A stretch of DNA of 6,145 bases from an uncultured Lachnospiraceae bacterium (GCA_910576895.1 CAJTJZ010000046.1:273-6417); one strand, 5' to 3'. Positions 1-5,287 are shown, numbered from the stretch's first letter. Translations and numbers: made by a program. The notes: generated by a model not told the origin, from the sequence alone.

Positions 1-1
1 A

Positions 2-322
2 ACGGCAGAACCTTTAGGATATTATTTTTATCAGAAAAAAGTACGTAGACATAATCGGCAGATACACAAAAGTAATATTTTGAAAGGGGGAATACGCAAG
101 AGAAACCAAGCAGAATATCTAGTAAAAGGATATCGTCTTTTCGATAAGGTATCTTATAATGGAAACTCTTATTTTATTTTCGGACGGAGAAACAGCGGTT
201 TTTTTGATATCCGTAATTTAAACGGAGAGAAAGTAAACAAAGGAAGTGTAAGTTATAAAAAATTAAAGTTTTTAGAATCTGCAAAAGGATATTTAACAGA
301 ACGGCAAGAACAGTATGGATAA
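2..322 (+). CDS. iscB: IscB-type RNA-guided nuclease, C-terminal fragment (5' end outside window)
   Basis: The frame is open from the window edge to TAA at 320-322, giving 106 residues. A TTG near position 80 could be mistaken for a start, but the reading frame and the family match continue upstream of it. The visible part carries the run QKKVRRHNRQIHK, then KGGIRKRNQA, VKGYRLFDKV, FIFGRRNSGFFDIR and SVSYKKLKFLE. From memory this is the usual end of IscB, after the last RuvC segment, the region that contacts the guide (omega) RNA and target-adjacent DNA. IscB is a Cas9-ancestor nuclease carried by ISC/IS605-like elements and directed by an omega RNA that is normally encoded upstream of the gene. 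That RNA, the RuvC I-III motifs and the HNH domain would lie left of this window, so activity cannot be judged. The C-terminus itself looks intact, with no frameshift. The family call is confident; completeness is unknown. Confidence 0.82.
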   Translation, partial: TAEPLGYYFYQKKVRRHNRQIHKSNILKGGIRKRNQAEYLVKGYRLFDKVSYNGNSYFIFGRRNSGFFDIRNLNGEKVNKGSVSYKKLKFLESAKGYLTERQEQYG

Positions 323-324
323 AA

Positions 325-410
325 AGGAGGACGGCACTCCTCCCACCACCCAAGGTTTGCAATGCTTTTCCTTTATGAAAAGTATTGCCTGTAGTGGGTT
401 TCCGTGCCTG
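325..410 (+). repeat. Nested hairpin after iscB, possible right end of the ISC element
   Basis: Directly after the iscB stop lies a nested structure. GCAATGCTTTTC (359-370) pairs with GAAAAGTATTGC (377-388) around a 6-base loop, with one G-U pair. CCCAC (342-346) pairs with GTGGG (394-398), and GGCAC (333-337) pairs with GTGCC (404-408). AGGAG/CTCCT (325-329/337-341) is a competing local stem. No T-run follows, so it does not look like an intrinsic terminator. IS200/IS605-type elements end in subterminal hairpins that their transposase reads, so an element end is the likely role; this is inference, because the exact cleavage site and the left end are not visible. Confidence 0.45.
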
Positions 411-434
411 TTACATTTTATGAAGAGGTGATAA

Positions 435-905
435 ATGGATTATAAAATTCGTGAAATCAGAGAAAGTGAATATCCGATATTATCCGATTTTTTATATGAA
501 GCAATTTTTGTTCCAAAAGGAATGGAAAAGCCGTTGAAATCTATTATCCAACAGCCAGAGTTACAGGTATATATTGCAGATTTTGGAAAAGCAGATGACT
601 ATTGTTTTGTTGTTGAAATAGAAGAAAAGATTGTAGGTGCAGTATGGGTACGTATTATGAATGATTATGGTCATATCGATAATGAAACGCCTTCATTTGC
701 CATATCATTGTATGAAGAATATAGACACTTAGGCATAGGCACAGAACTTATGAGAGCTATGCTGCAATTCCTAAAAGATAAAGGATATAAACAGACATCT
801 CTTTCTGTACAGAAAGTAAACTATGCGGTTGATATGTATAGAAAGTTAGGATTTGAGGTTGTTAATGAGAACGAAGAAGAATACATAATGATTTGTCGAT
901 TGTAA
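435..905 (+). CDS. GNAT family N-acetyltransferase
   Basis: This is a 156-residue single-domain protein, the normal size for a stand-alone GNAT enzyme, which transfers an acetyl group from acetyl-CoA to an amine. The pyrophosphate-binding motif A is visible as YRHLGIGTELM (residues 96-106, pattern R-x-x-G-x-G). It is followed by the typical second half SVQKVNYAVDMYRKLGF (about 124-140), where NYAVDMYRKLGF matches the N-x-x-A-x-x-x-Y-x-K-x-G-F signature. The start ATG is supported by GAGGTG at 425-430, four bases upstream. The substrate cannot be read from the sequence. The gene starts about 25 bp after the hairpin that follows iscB and has no strong promoter of its own that I can see; TACATT at 412-417 preceded by TG is a weak extended -10 candidate. 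It could be read from the iscB side. Function beyond the family is unknown. Confidence 0.9.
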   Translation: MDYKIREIRESEYPILSDFLYEAIFVPKGMEKPLKSIIQQPELQVYIADFGKADDYCFVVEIEEKIVGAVWVRIMNDYGHIDNETPSFAISLYEEYRHLGIGTELMRAMLQFLKDKGYKQTSLSVQKVNYAVDMYRKLGFEVVNENEEEYIMICRL

Positions 906-1241
906 TGTGATAAGATAATTTTCTTTAATTTAATAAATAGATAGAAAAGTTTAAGTAACCTGCAAAAGTTACCCATAGTAAATATGGAATCATCAAATAT
1001 CCAGCTAATTTTGATATCTGATAGAATAAAATCATTGTTTTAAGAATCAATAACCATAACAAAATAAGCCAAATAAATGCAAATAAGTATAATTTCAGAT
1101 TACTACTAATATGATTTGATTTATTTTTTTATTCCAAATACTATTTATTTTCTGTCTATAATTTGCATGATAGATATGATATAATATAAGTATTAGCACA
1201 GTTCACGTCATGTATTTATACTAGAGAAAGAAGATGGTATC
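906..1241. other. AT-rich intergenic region without a gene
   Basis: This stretch is very AT-rich and has stops in all frames. A small hairpin, GTAAC/GTTAC (955-959/968-972, 8-base loop), lies just after the GNAT gene. A 20-codon stop-free run from 959 to 1018 has no start. The right end holds the promoter of the HNH gene. I see nothing else that can be supported. Confidence 0.6.
1163..1190 (+). promoter_or_regulatory. Promoter of the HNH gene
   Basis: TATAAT at 1180-1185 is preceded by TGA (1177-1179), an extended -10 element that can work without a good -35. An alternative reading is TTGCAT (1163-1168), 16 bp, TATAAG (1185-1190). Either gives a leader of about 45-55 bases before ATG 1242. 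Confidence 0.55.
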
Positions 1242-1793
1242 ATGCAGTATGTTGTCACAAATGGAAAAAAATTTTATTATCCTGAAGTAAGAACCAATAA
1301 AGTTTGCAAAACTGAAAATGTGGATCAGGCTTTTCTATTTTCAAATGAAAAAACAGCAAAAGAACTTATAAAAAGAGCAAGTAAGAAATTAAAGGGATTT
1401 CATGTAGAATCTATTATCTGTGAAGCTAGTGAAACATTAAATCCTATATCAAAAGAGAAACGTATTCTCTTTAGCTGTGAACAAAGAGAAGCAGTTTACA
1501 ATAAGTATGAAGGACATTGTGGTATTTGTGGACGGTTTGTACCTTATCCTACTTTTACAATAGATCATATTGTACCTTTATCTAAAGGAGGTACGAACGA
1601 AATAAGCAATCTTCAATGTGCTTGTAGGTCATGTAATACTTTAAAGCAAGATATTCTATCCGAAGATTTGAATAGTAAATTATTAGAGATTCTTACGTAT
1701 TATATGAGACAACACCCTAAAGATCACTCTATATGGAAACAGATAAAGAAGATACATAAAGAAATTAAAATAGTAAAAAAATTTAAAAAATAA
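1242..1793 (+). CDS. HNH endonuclease domain protein
   Basis: 183 residues. The C-terminal half is an HNH domain: a zinc pair at C93 and C96 (HCGICG), the core TIDHIVPLSKGGTNEISNL (residues 106-124, with D108-H109 and N123), and a second zinc pair at C128 and C131 followed by N132 (CRSCNTLK). These are the metal-binding and catalytic positions of the family, and all are present. The N-terminal 60 residues (YVVTNGKKFYYPEVRTNK..., then ...LKGFHVE) are a small alpha/beta-looking region I do not recognise; it may recognise DNA or a partner. The C-terminus is lysine-rich. The ATG has only a weak purine-rich site (GAGAAAGAAG) ahead of it. Such small HNH proteins occur in phages, integrative elements and restriction systems, but none of their usual neighbours is here. 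It is a distinct protein from the IscB to the left. Confidence 0.85.
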   Translation: MQYVVTNGKKFYYPEVRTNKVCKTENVDQAFLFSNEKTAKELIKRASKKLKGFHVESIICEASETLNPISKEKRILFSCEQREAVYNKYEGHCGICGRFVPYPTFTIDHIVPLSKGGTNEISNLQCACRSCNTLKQDILSEDLNSKLLEILTYYMRQHPKDHSIWKQIKKIHKEIKIVKKFKK

Positions 1794-1834
1794 GGCATAT
1801 TTTGCAGTTCCTTTATGATCCTGTCTTATTTTTT
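1785..1834 (+). terminator. Terminator of the HNH gene
   Basis: The 13-base run AAAAAATAAGGCA (1785-1797) pairs with TGTCTTATTTTTT (1822-1834), with one G-U pair. The stop codon (1791-1793) lies inside the left arm and the right arm ends in a T-run. The 24-base loop is long, but it can form smaller stems. The toxin promoter begins two bases later, so the hairpin separates the two units. Confidence 0.6.
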
Positions 1835-1835
1835 A

Positions 1836-1864
1836 TTGATTTTCGACATAAAATTTGCTATACT
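1836..1864 (+). promoter_or_regulatory. Toxin promoter
   Basis: TTGATT (1836-1841) and TATACT (1859-1864) are exactly 17 bp apart, and TGC directly before the -10 gives an extended -10. Transcription should start near 1871, leaving a leader of about 65 bases before the toxin ATG. Confidence 0.75.
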
Positions 1865-1904
1865 TTCTTTCATAGGAAACAATCGTGTTACAGGGTGGGC
1901 TGAC

Positions 1905-1927
1905 CTTCCATTTTAACAGAATGGGGG
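1905..1927 (+). promoter_or_regulatory. Leader hairpin masking the toxin Shine-Dalgarno
   Basis: CTTCCATT (1905-1912) pairs with AATGGGGG (1920-1927) over 8 bp, including two G-U pairs, around a 7-base loop. The right arm contains most of the Shine-Dalgarno GGGGGTG (1923-1929) of the toxin, so ribosome entry should be reduced when it forms. Type I toxin mRNAs often carry such 5' masking structures; the pairing is seen, the effect is inferred. Confidence 0.55.
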
Positions 1928-1935
1928 TGATGCCT

Positions 1936-2052
1936 ATGAAAAAAAGGAAAAACAAAAAAGGCAGGAAAATCAAAATTTCTTTGATGGAACTGCTTACGTT
2001 CGGAATATTTCTTTTGGCATTGCTTACATTTATTTTTACATTTTGTAAGTAG
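1936..2052 (+). CDS. Small membrane toxin of a type I toxin-antitoxin pair (holin-like toxin family)
   Basis: 38 residues: a very basic start (MKKRKNKKGRKIKI, nine Lys/Arg) and one predicted membrane helix (residues 15-36, SLMELLTFGIFLLALLTFIF), ending in a lysine. The helix with LLTFGIFLLALLTFI resembles the putative holin-like toxins (TxpA/BsrG-like), whose members insert in the cell membrane and stop growth when not silenced. ATG 1936 is chosen because GGGGGTG (1923-1929) sits six bases upstream; the in-frame ATGs at 1921 and 1930 lie within or against that site. Its own promoter, the masked ribosome site and a convergent antisense RNA over the 3' end give the full type I layout. Odd feature: the basic N-terminal tail is longer than I expect for this family. 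Toxicity itself is inferred from family and layout. Confidence 0.78.
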   Translation: MKKRKNKKGRKIKISLMELLTFGIFLLALLTFIFTFCK

Positions 2053-2160
2053 CTATACATAGAAAAACCACTCCTGTATACTTTGGCGAGTGTCAGAGTG
2101 GATTTTTCTGTTTTGATATTCGGTTAACCCACCTTGTGGGCGGTTGCTTCCTTTTTTTCT
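2053..2160 (-). ncRNA. Antisense antitoxin RNA of the type I locus
   Basis: A strong minus-strand promoter (2167-2195) predicts an RNA starting near 2160 and running toward the toxin gene. It would contain a small hairpin (CCCAC/GTGGG, 2128-2132/2136-2140) beside the palindrome GGTTAACC (2122-2129), and end at the two-way terminator, whose minus-strand T-run is 2067-2063. That gives about 100 bases complementary to the 3' untranslated end of the toxin mRNA. This matches known type I pairs such as TxpA/RatA, in which the antisense RNA pairs with the toxin mRNA 3' end to block it or mark it for cleavage. From memory, the segment resembles the region after other clostridial holin-like toxin genes. 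Ends are estimates. Confidence 0.68.
2063..2107. terminator. Two-way terminator shared by toxin mRNA and antisense RNA
   Basis: AAAAACCACTC (2063-2073) pairs with GAGTGG-A-TTTTT (2096-2107), with one bulged A, and inner pairs (ACT/AGT around TTGGCG) extend the stem. A-run and T-run flank the stem on both sides, so it can end transcripts in either direction. It lies 10 bp after the toxin stop. Confidence 0.75.
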
Positions 2161-2166
2161 GTTTTT

Positions 2167-2195
2167 AATATATCATATCCAGAATTATTTTTCAA
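2167..2195 (-). promoter_or_regulatory. Antitoxin RNA promoter
   Basis: On the minus strand, TTGAAA (2195-2190), a 17-bp spacer and TATATT (2172-2167), with TGA just before the -10, make a near-consensus extended promoter. It looks stronger than the toxin promoter, as expected when the antisense RNA must be in excess. No gene other than the antisense RNA lies close downstream on that strand. Confidence 0.75.
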
Positions 2196-2300
2196 GGCTT
2201 TCTGAAATTTTTCTTTTATATTTACTATTTTCGATAAAATTATTCCATTTTCTTTCAATTTGTAGTACGCTCTTAGAAAAAACGAAAGTAAGGAAAAACT

Positions 2301-2381
2301 ATGAAGAAAAATAGGTTATTTTTTTCTTTGTCAATGACTCTTGTAGCAAGCCTTGTCTTTGATAAAGACCTTCCTTCTTAG
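2301..2381 (+). CDS. 26-residue signal-peptide-like ORF, possibly a gene remnant
   Basis: ATG 2301 has a good ribosome site (TAAGGA, 2289-2294, six bases upstream). The product starts MKKNRLFFSLSMTLVASLVF, a basic start and hydrophobic core like a secretion signal, and stops at TAG 2379 after a few polar residues. It reads like the first part of an exported protein with the rest lost: the end of the hydrophobic core coincides with the left arm of the 11-bp inverted repeat (2346-2356). It could instead be a real small membrane peptide or leader peptide. No matching downstream frame is present before the TPR gene, and I see no clear promoter for it. Confidence 0.35.
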   Translation: MKKNRLFFSLSMTLVASLVFDKDLPS

Positions 2382-2482
2382 TAGGATTGCGAAGAATTTA
2401 TTTTGTTGCTAGCTTTATTATCTCACAATCTTGCTTGTTTGGGGAGGTCTTTTCCGAAAAAATTTTTACTCGTTAGAGCTGA

Positions 2483-2511
2483 TTGAAAGTAAACATAACA
2501 AGGGTTATACT
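2483..2511 (+). promoter_or_regulatory. Promoter of the TPR gene
   Basis: TTGAAA (2483-2488) and TATACT (2506-2511) are 17 bp apart, close to the sigma-A consensus. The start would be near 2518, giving a leader of about 115 bases. The -10 lies within the left arm of a palindrome (2504-2528). Confidence 0.7.
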
Positions 2512-2528
2512 TGCTTTGCAAATATAAC
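2504..2528. promoter_or_regulatory. Palindrome over the -10 and start site of the TPR gene, possible operator
   Basis: GTTATA (2504-2509) pairs with TATAAC (2523-2528) and TTGC (2511-2514) with GCAA (2518-2521), separated by one mismatch and a TTT centre. A near-perfect dyad across the -10 and start point is where a repressor would bind. In the RNA only the right part would be present, so an operator fits better than an RNA hairpin. No candidate repressor is encoded nearby. Confidence 0.35.
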
Positions 2529-2632
2529 AAGGCTTGCAACTTTTGTTCACTTATGTTAGAATCAAGAAGAAACAGAATATTTTTTTGGAGATTTTAACAG
2601 TTTTTTTGAATAGAAGTTGTAAGAGGCGTGGT

Positions 2633-3823
2633 ATGGAGAGAGATTTTATTGATAGAAATAATAGAATAAGGAATATAAAAGCAAATTATGACTTAGCTCA
2701 TTCCTGCCGAAAAAAAGGAGAGTTAAAAAAAGCGGAGCAGCTTTATATAGAAAATTTAGAGTGTAATCGAATGTTATCTATTTTACTTCCGGGAGTTTTT
2801 GAATCTAATATCATACAAATGAGTTATGAATTGGCTGATTTATACAGAAGTATCAATCATTCAAAAGAGGCAGAGAGCTATTATAAAGAGGCTTTAAAGC
2901 TAAGTAGAGAAATGGTAGTAAAAAAGCTTTTATTTCCAGTTGCTAATTTTCCAAATTATGAGCCATTTGTGGCAACGATTTGTAATGATTTAGGTGTTCT
3001 ATATTGGAAAATAAATCGTTTTCGGGAAGCGGCAGAGTCTTTACAGGAAGCATTAGAGATTCGCCGAAAGTTTGCAGTAAAAAATCCAAGACTTTTTTTA
3101 TCAAAAATAGCAGATACTTGCAATGATATCGGTGGATTATATTGTAAAACAAATTGTTATAAAGAAGCAGAACAATGTTATCAAGAGGCATTGGAAATTT
3201 ATCAGGAATTATCAAAAAGAGATAATAAAAAGTATGAAGTAAAACTTGCGATGGCATATAATAATTTATCTATTGTTTATGAAGAAACTGGATATTATGA
3301 ACTTGCAGAAGCAGGGTATCAAAAAGCATTGGAAATAAGGAAAAGACTAGCAGAGGAAAACCCAAGGGAATTTGCTTCTTATTTAGCAAATACCTATCAT
3401 AATTTGGGTGTTTTAAATTATGTAAAAAATAAAGATAAAGAAGCAGAAGATTATTATCAAAAGGCATTGGAAATTTATGAAAGCTTGGAAACAGAAGAAA
3501 AAGGGATTTATGAATCCGATCTTGCAATGACATATGCAAATCTTGGAACATTATATAAAGATGAAAAACAGAAGAAAAAAGCAGAAATATCATATGAAAA
3601 GGCATGGAAGCTTTATCAAAGACTATTAGAAAAAAATCCAGAAATCTACCAAAGAGAAATAGAAAAAATCCAGAAAAATAGGAAAGAACTAGAAGAATTA
3701 GAGGTATTAGAAGAAACAAAAGAATCGAAAGTAATAAGAAAAGAGAAGTCTAGGTTTTTACTGCGATTTATAAAAAAATTTATAAAGAAGATAAAAACGC
3801 TAAAAAACAAAAAAAAATTTTGA
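2633..3823 (+). CDS. Tetratricopeptide-repeat protein with a basic C-terminal tail
   Basis: 396 residues from ATG 2633, preceded by AGAGG (2622-2626). The frame is open upstream to a TTG at 2534, but that stretch has no ribosome site and reads unlike the protein. About seven TPR units can be seen, near residues 17-49, 64-97, 113-147, 159-194, 206-240, 251-285 and 297-331. Each has the A/L-x-x-Y..LG..Y...G...EA...Y..AL pattern, and most are followed by a linker of the kinesin-light-chain-like spacing (about 42-46 residues). TPR arrays bind other proteins or peptides. The end is different: a Glu/Lys-rich, coiled-coil-like part (about 335-370) and a final cationic, amphipathic run, RFLLRFIKKFIKKIKTLKN, that could touch membrane or nucleic acid. 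There is no signal peptide, helix-turn-helix or enzyme domain. It has its own promoter and a convergent neighbour. The partner is unknown. Confidence 0.85.
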   Translation: MERDFIDRNNRIRNIKANYDLAHSCRKKGELKKAEQLYIENLECNRMLSILLPGVFESNIIQMSYELADLYRSINHSKEAESYYKEALKLSREMVVKKLLFPVANFPNYEPFVATICNDLGVLYWKINRFREAAESLQEALEIRRKFAVKNPRLFLSKIADTCNDIGGLYCKTNCYKEAEQCYQEALEIYQELSKRDNKKYEVKLAMAYNNLSIVYEETGYYELAEAGYQKALEIRKRLAEENPREFASYLANTYHNLGVLNYVKNKDKEAEDYYQKALEIYESLETEEKGIYESDLAMTYANLGTLYKDEKQKKKAEISYEKAWKLYQRLLEKNPEIYQREIEKIQKNRKELEELEVLEETKESKVIRKEKSRFLLRFIKKFIKKIKTLKNKKKF

Positions 3824-3827
3824 AAAT

Positions 3828-4081
3828 CTACTTTCAGTATAATGTGTCTTTTCGGAAAGTATACTGGCGGTCGAAAAATATGATCGTTCAGTAGAAAGTG
3901 ATGGAATCGCTTGCGATTCCACTGGCAGAGCCAGCAGGCACTGTAATGCTTTTATGAATAAAAGTATTACAGTGCCTGTCAAGCGATGTGCACGATCGCA
4001 TAAGGCATGACAAAAGCTACTTCATGGTTGCGGTCGGCACGAACTCACGAGCGAAAAGAAGAAAAATTTTTCGTTCATGAG
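3828..4081. repeat. Dense hairpin cluster between convergent genes: repeat element or structured RNA
   Basis: Almost all of this 254-bp stretch can pair. ACTTTC/GAAAGT (3830-3835/3894-3899) encloses CAGTATA/TATACTG (3835-3841/3860-3866). GGAATCG/CGATTCC (3903-3909/3914-3920) has a CTTG loop. CTGGC/GCCAG lies at 3922-3926/3930-3934. A 20-bp stem with one G-U pair (3935-3954/3959-3978) is closed by TGAA. GCGAT/ATCGC is at 3983-3987/3995-3999. A 14-bp imperfect stem (4044-4057/4068-4081) sits just past the fusion-gene stop. ATCGCTTG (3906-3913) can also pair with CAAGCGAT (3980-3987), a possible pseudoknot or switch. It is more GC-rich than its flanks. No T-run follows any stem, so simple termination is not the obvious role. 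The 60-codon minus-strand ORF across it looks accidental. Confidence 0.6.
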
Positions 4082-4087
4082 TATAAA

Positions 4088-5287
4088 TCAACTTCTCGCT
4101 AGTGCATCAATTAATTTCTGAATACTATTTTCAAGAGTACTTTCACCCCAACCAAGATTCCATTCATCATTTGATCCACTGTCAGATATAACATATATTG
4201 CTGTTGCCTTACGAGAACGGAAATTTGCTATTGTAAATAATCCTGCTCCTTCCATCTCAACGCATTTAGCACCTATATCGTTTAAATAATATCGTCCTCT
4301 CCATTCAGGCTGAACATATCCACCATCCGTTGTCCAATGATAACCACGAATACAGGATATCCCCTTTTTCTCCAACTCAATACAAAAGGAATCTGTCAAA
4401 TCTTTTGTTGATTCGATTAGTTCACCTTTAAATCCATATAATTTAGTAATAGAGGTATCATTATAAGCCCCATCGGTAAGAATATAATCTCCAATCTTAT
4501 TCCCACCAGCAAATCCTACATGAATCAGTTCTTTCACTCCTGCTGCATATAAATCCTCTGCTTGCGTTGCAAGCCCTGGTGAACACATCTCACCCTTTGC
4601 AAAACCTAAATTGTTGTTATGATTCATTACATATATGCCTCCACCGACATCAAATGTAAGTGTACCAACATTCTTTGCGAGCATCGTATCAAACAAACTA
4701 TCAGCCAACAAATAAACTCTATTTGGAATCTTTGTTTGATATTCATCAAAATCAAGTCCCTGCAATTCAATCTCTTTTCTAACAAGAATAGATGGGGCGT
4801 TATATAAAGCTGGATCTATATTAAATTCTCTTTTTCGCATAATGGAATATGACAATAATTTGTCATTTGCAACTGAATGTTCCGCTTGTCTTAAAAACTC
4901 GTATCCTCGTTTGCGATAAAATTCAGCGGCTGGCAATGATGCATCTATATTCACATACGAATAATTCTTTATGATTTCCTTTTCCAAATAATCCATAAGT
5001 TTCGTTCCAATTCCCTTATGCTGATTATTTGGAGTTATATATACTCTTGAAATAGTGTTTTGATTCATTGTGCCTGTTCCGAGAATGGTAGCTTCACAAC
5101 CAATCACATAGGTATTGCCTTTCAAAATGTCATTATTGATATTATTGCAATTATGCAATTCTAAAAAGAAATCCACTATTTCATTCAAATAGTATTTTGG
5201 GTATATTTCTTTTATCGTTTTACTTACGATTTCATTAATTTCGTCAGTCTGATCTAACCGAGCTTTTTTGATTGTTACTTTATCCAT
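4088..5287 (-). CDS. GNAT acetyltransferase fused to a nucleoside phosphorylase domain
   Basis: 399 residues in two domains. Residues 1-154 are a GNAT acetyltransferase: RVYITPNNQHKGIGTKLMDY (81-100) holds motif A (Q-x-x-G-I-G), and AAEFYRKRGYEF (120-131) the closing motif. Residues about 160-399 are a phosphorylase of the uridine/purine nucleoside phosphorylase superfamily: GLATQAEDLYAAGVKELIHV (238-257) leads into GFAGG (258-262, phosphate loop), then GDYILTDGAYND (266-277), CVEMEGAG (342-349, ribose and base pocket) and VISDSGS (366-372, with the usual base-contacting Asp). The key positions look intact, so both domains may be active; the substrates are not readable. The start ATG has AAGG about 10 bases upstream. 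It lies 42 bp after carB on the same strand with no terminator between, so it is probably co-transcribed. Pairing suggests acetylation and cleavage of one nucleoside-like compound, perhaps a modified nucleoside or antibiotic; that is inference. Confidence 0.85.
   Translation of the reverse strand: MDKVTIKKARLDQTDEINEIVSKTIKEIYPKYYLNEIVDFFLELHNCNNINNDILKGNTYVIGCEATILGTGTMNQNTISRVYITPNNQHKGIGTKLMDYLEKEIIKNYSYVNIDASLPAAEFYRKRGYEFLRQAEHSVANDKLLSYSIMRKREFNIDPALYNAPSILVRKEIELQGLDFDEYQTKIPNRVYLLADSLFDTMLAKNVGTLTFDVGGGIYVMNHNNNLGFAKGEMCSPGLATQAEDLYAAGVKELIHVGFAGGNKIGDYILTDGAYNDTSITKLYGFKGELIESTKDLTDSFCIELEKKGISCIRGYHWTTDGGYVQPEWRGRYYLNDIGAKCVEMEGAGLFTIANFRSRKATAIYVISDSGSNDEWNLGWGESTLENSIQKLIDALARS

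Larger units (their letters stand above)
2346..2537. repeat. 192-bp segment bounded by an 11-bp perfect inverted repeat
   Basis: GCAAGCCTTGT (2346-2356) and ACAAGGCTTGC (2527-2537) are exact reverse complements. Inside, AAAGACCTTCCT (2364-2375) pairs with GGGGAGGTCTTT (2441-2452; two G-U pairs), and within that AGGATTG (2383-2389) pairs with CAATCTT (2426-2432). The segment carries no gene but includes the promoter of the TPR gene. It may be a small non-autonomous insertion (MITE-like) or a folded control region; no target duplication is evident. Confidence 0.4.

Noticed and set aside
80..322. An 80-residue gene starting at TTG 80
   Set aside because: The frame stays open to the window edge and the upstream residues continue the IscB match, so this is the tail of a longer gene.
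342..420. Terminator for iscB
   Set aside because: The stem is strong but no T-run follows on the plus strand.
959..1018. A 20-codon stop-free run that reads like a protein fragment (VTHSKYGIIKYPANF)
   Set aside because: No start, stops on both sides, and too short to assign; could be a remnant but cannot be supported.
1833..2060. Minus-strand ORF across the toxin gene
   Set aside because: It is the mirror of the toxin ORF and its promoter; it has no ribosome site and the plus strand explains the sequence better.
2534..2632. Longer TPR protein starting at TTG 2534
   Set aside because: No ribosome site precedes that TTG, the extra residues do not look like TPR, and ATG 2633 has AGAGG at the right distance.
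2943..3719. Two long minus-strand ORFs inside the TPR gene
   Set aside because: Mirror frames of an AT-rich repeat gene; Leu/Phe-rich with no start signals.
1242..3823. HNH protein, toxin and TPR protein as one defence system
   Set aside because: Each has its own promoter, a terminator separates HNH from the toxin, and no shared motif or overlap ties them together.
3800..3982. 60-codon minus-strand ORF over the hairpin block
   Set aside because: It is made of hairpin arms and runs into the end of the TPR gene; no ribosome site or family match.
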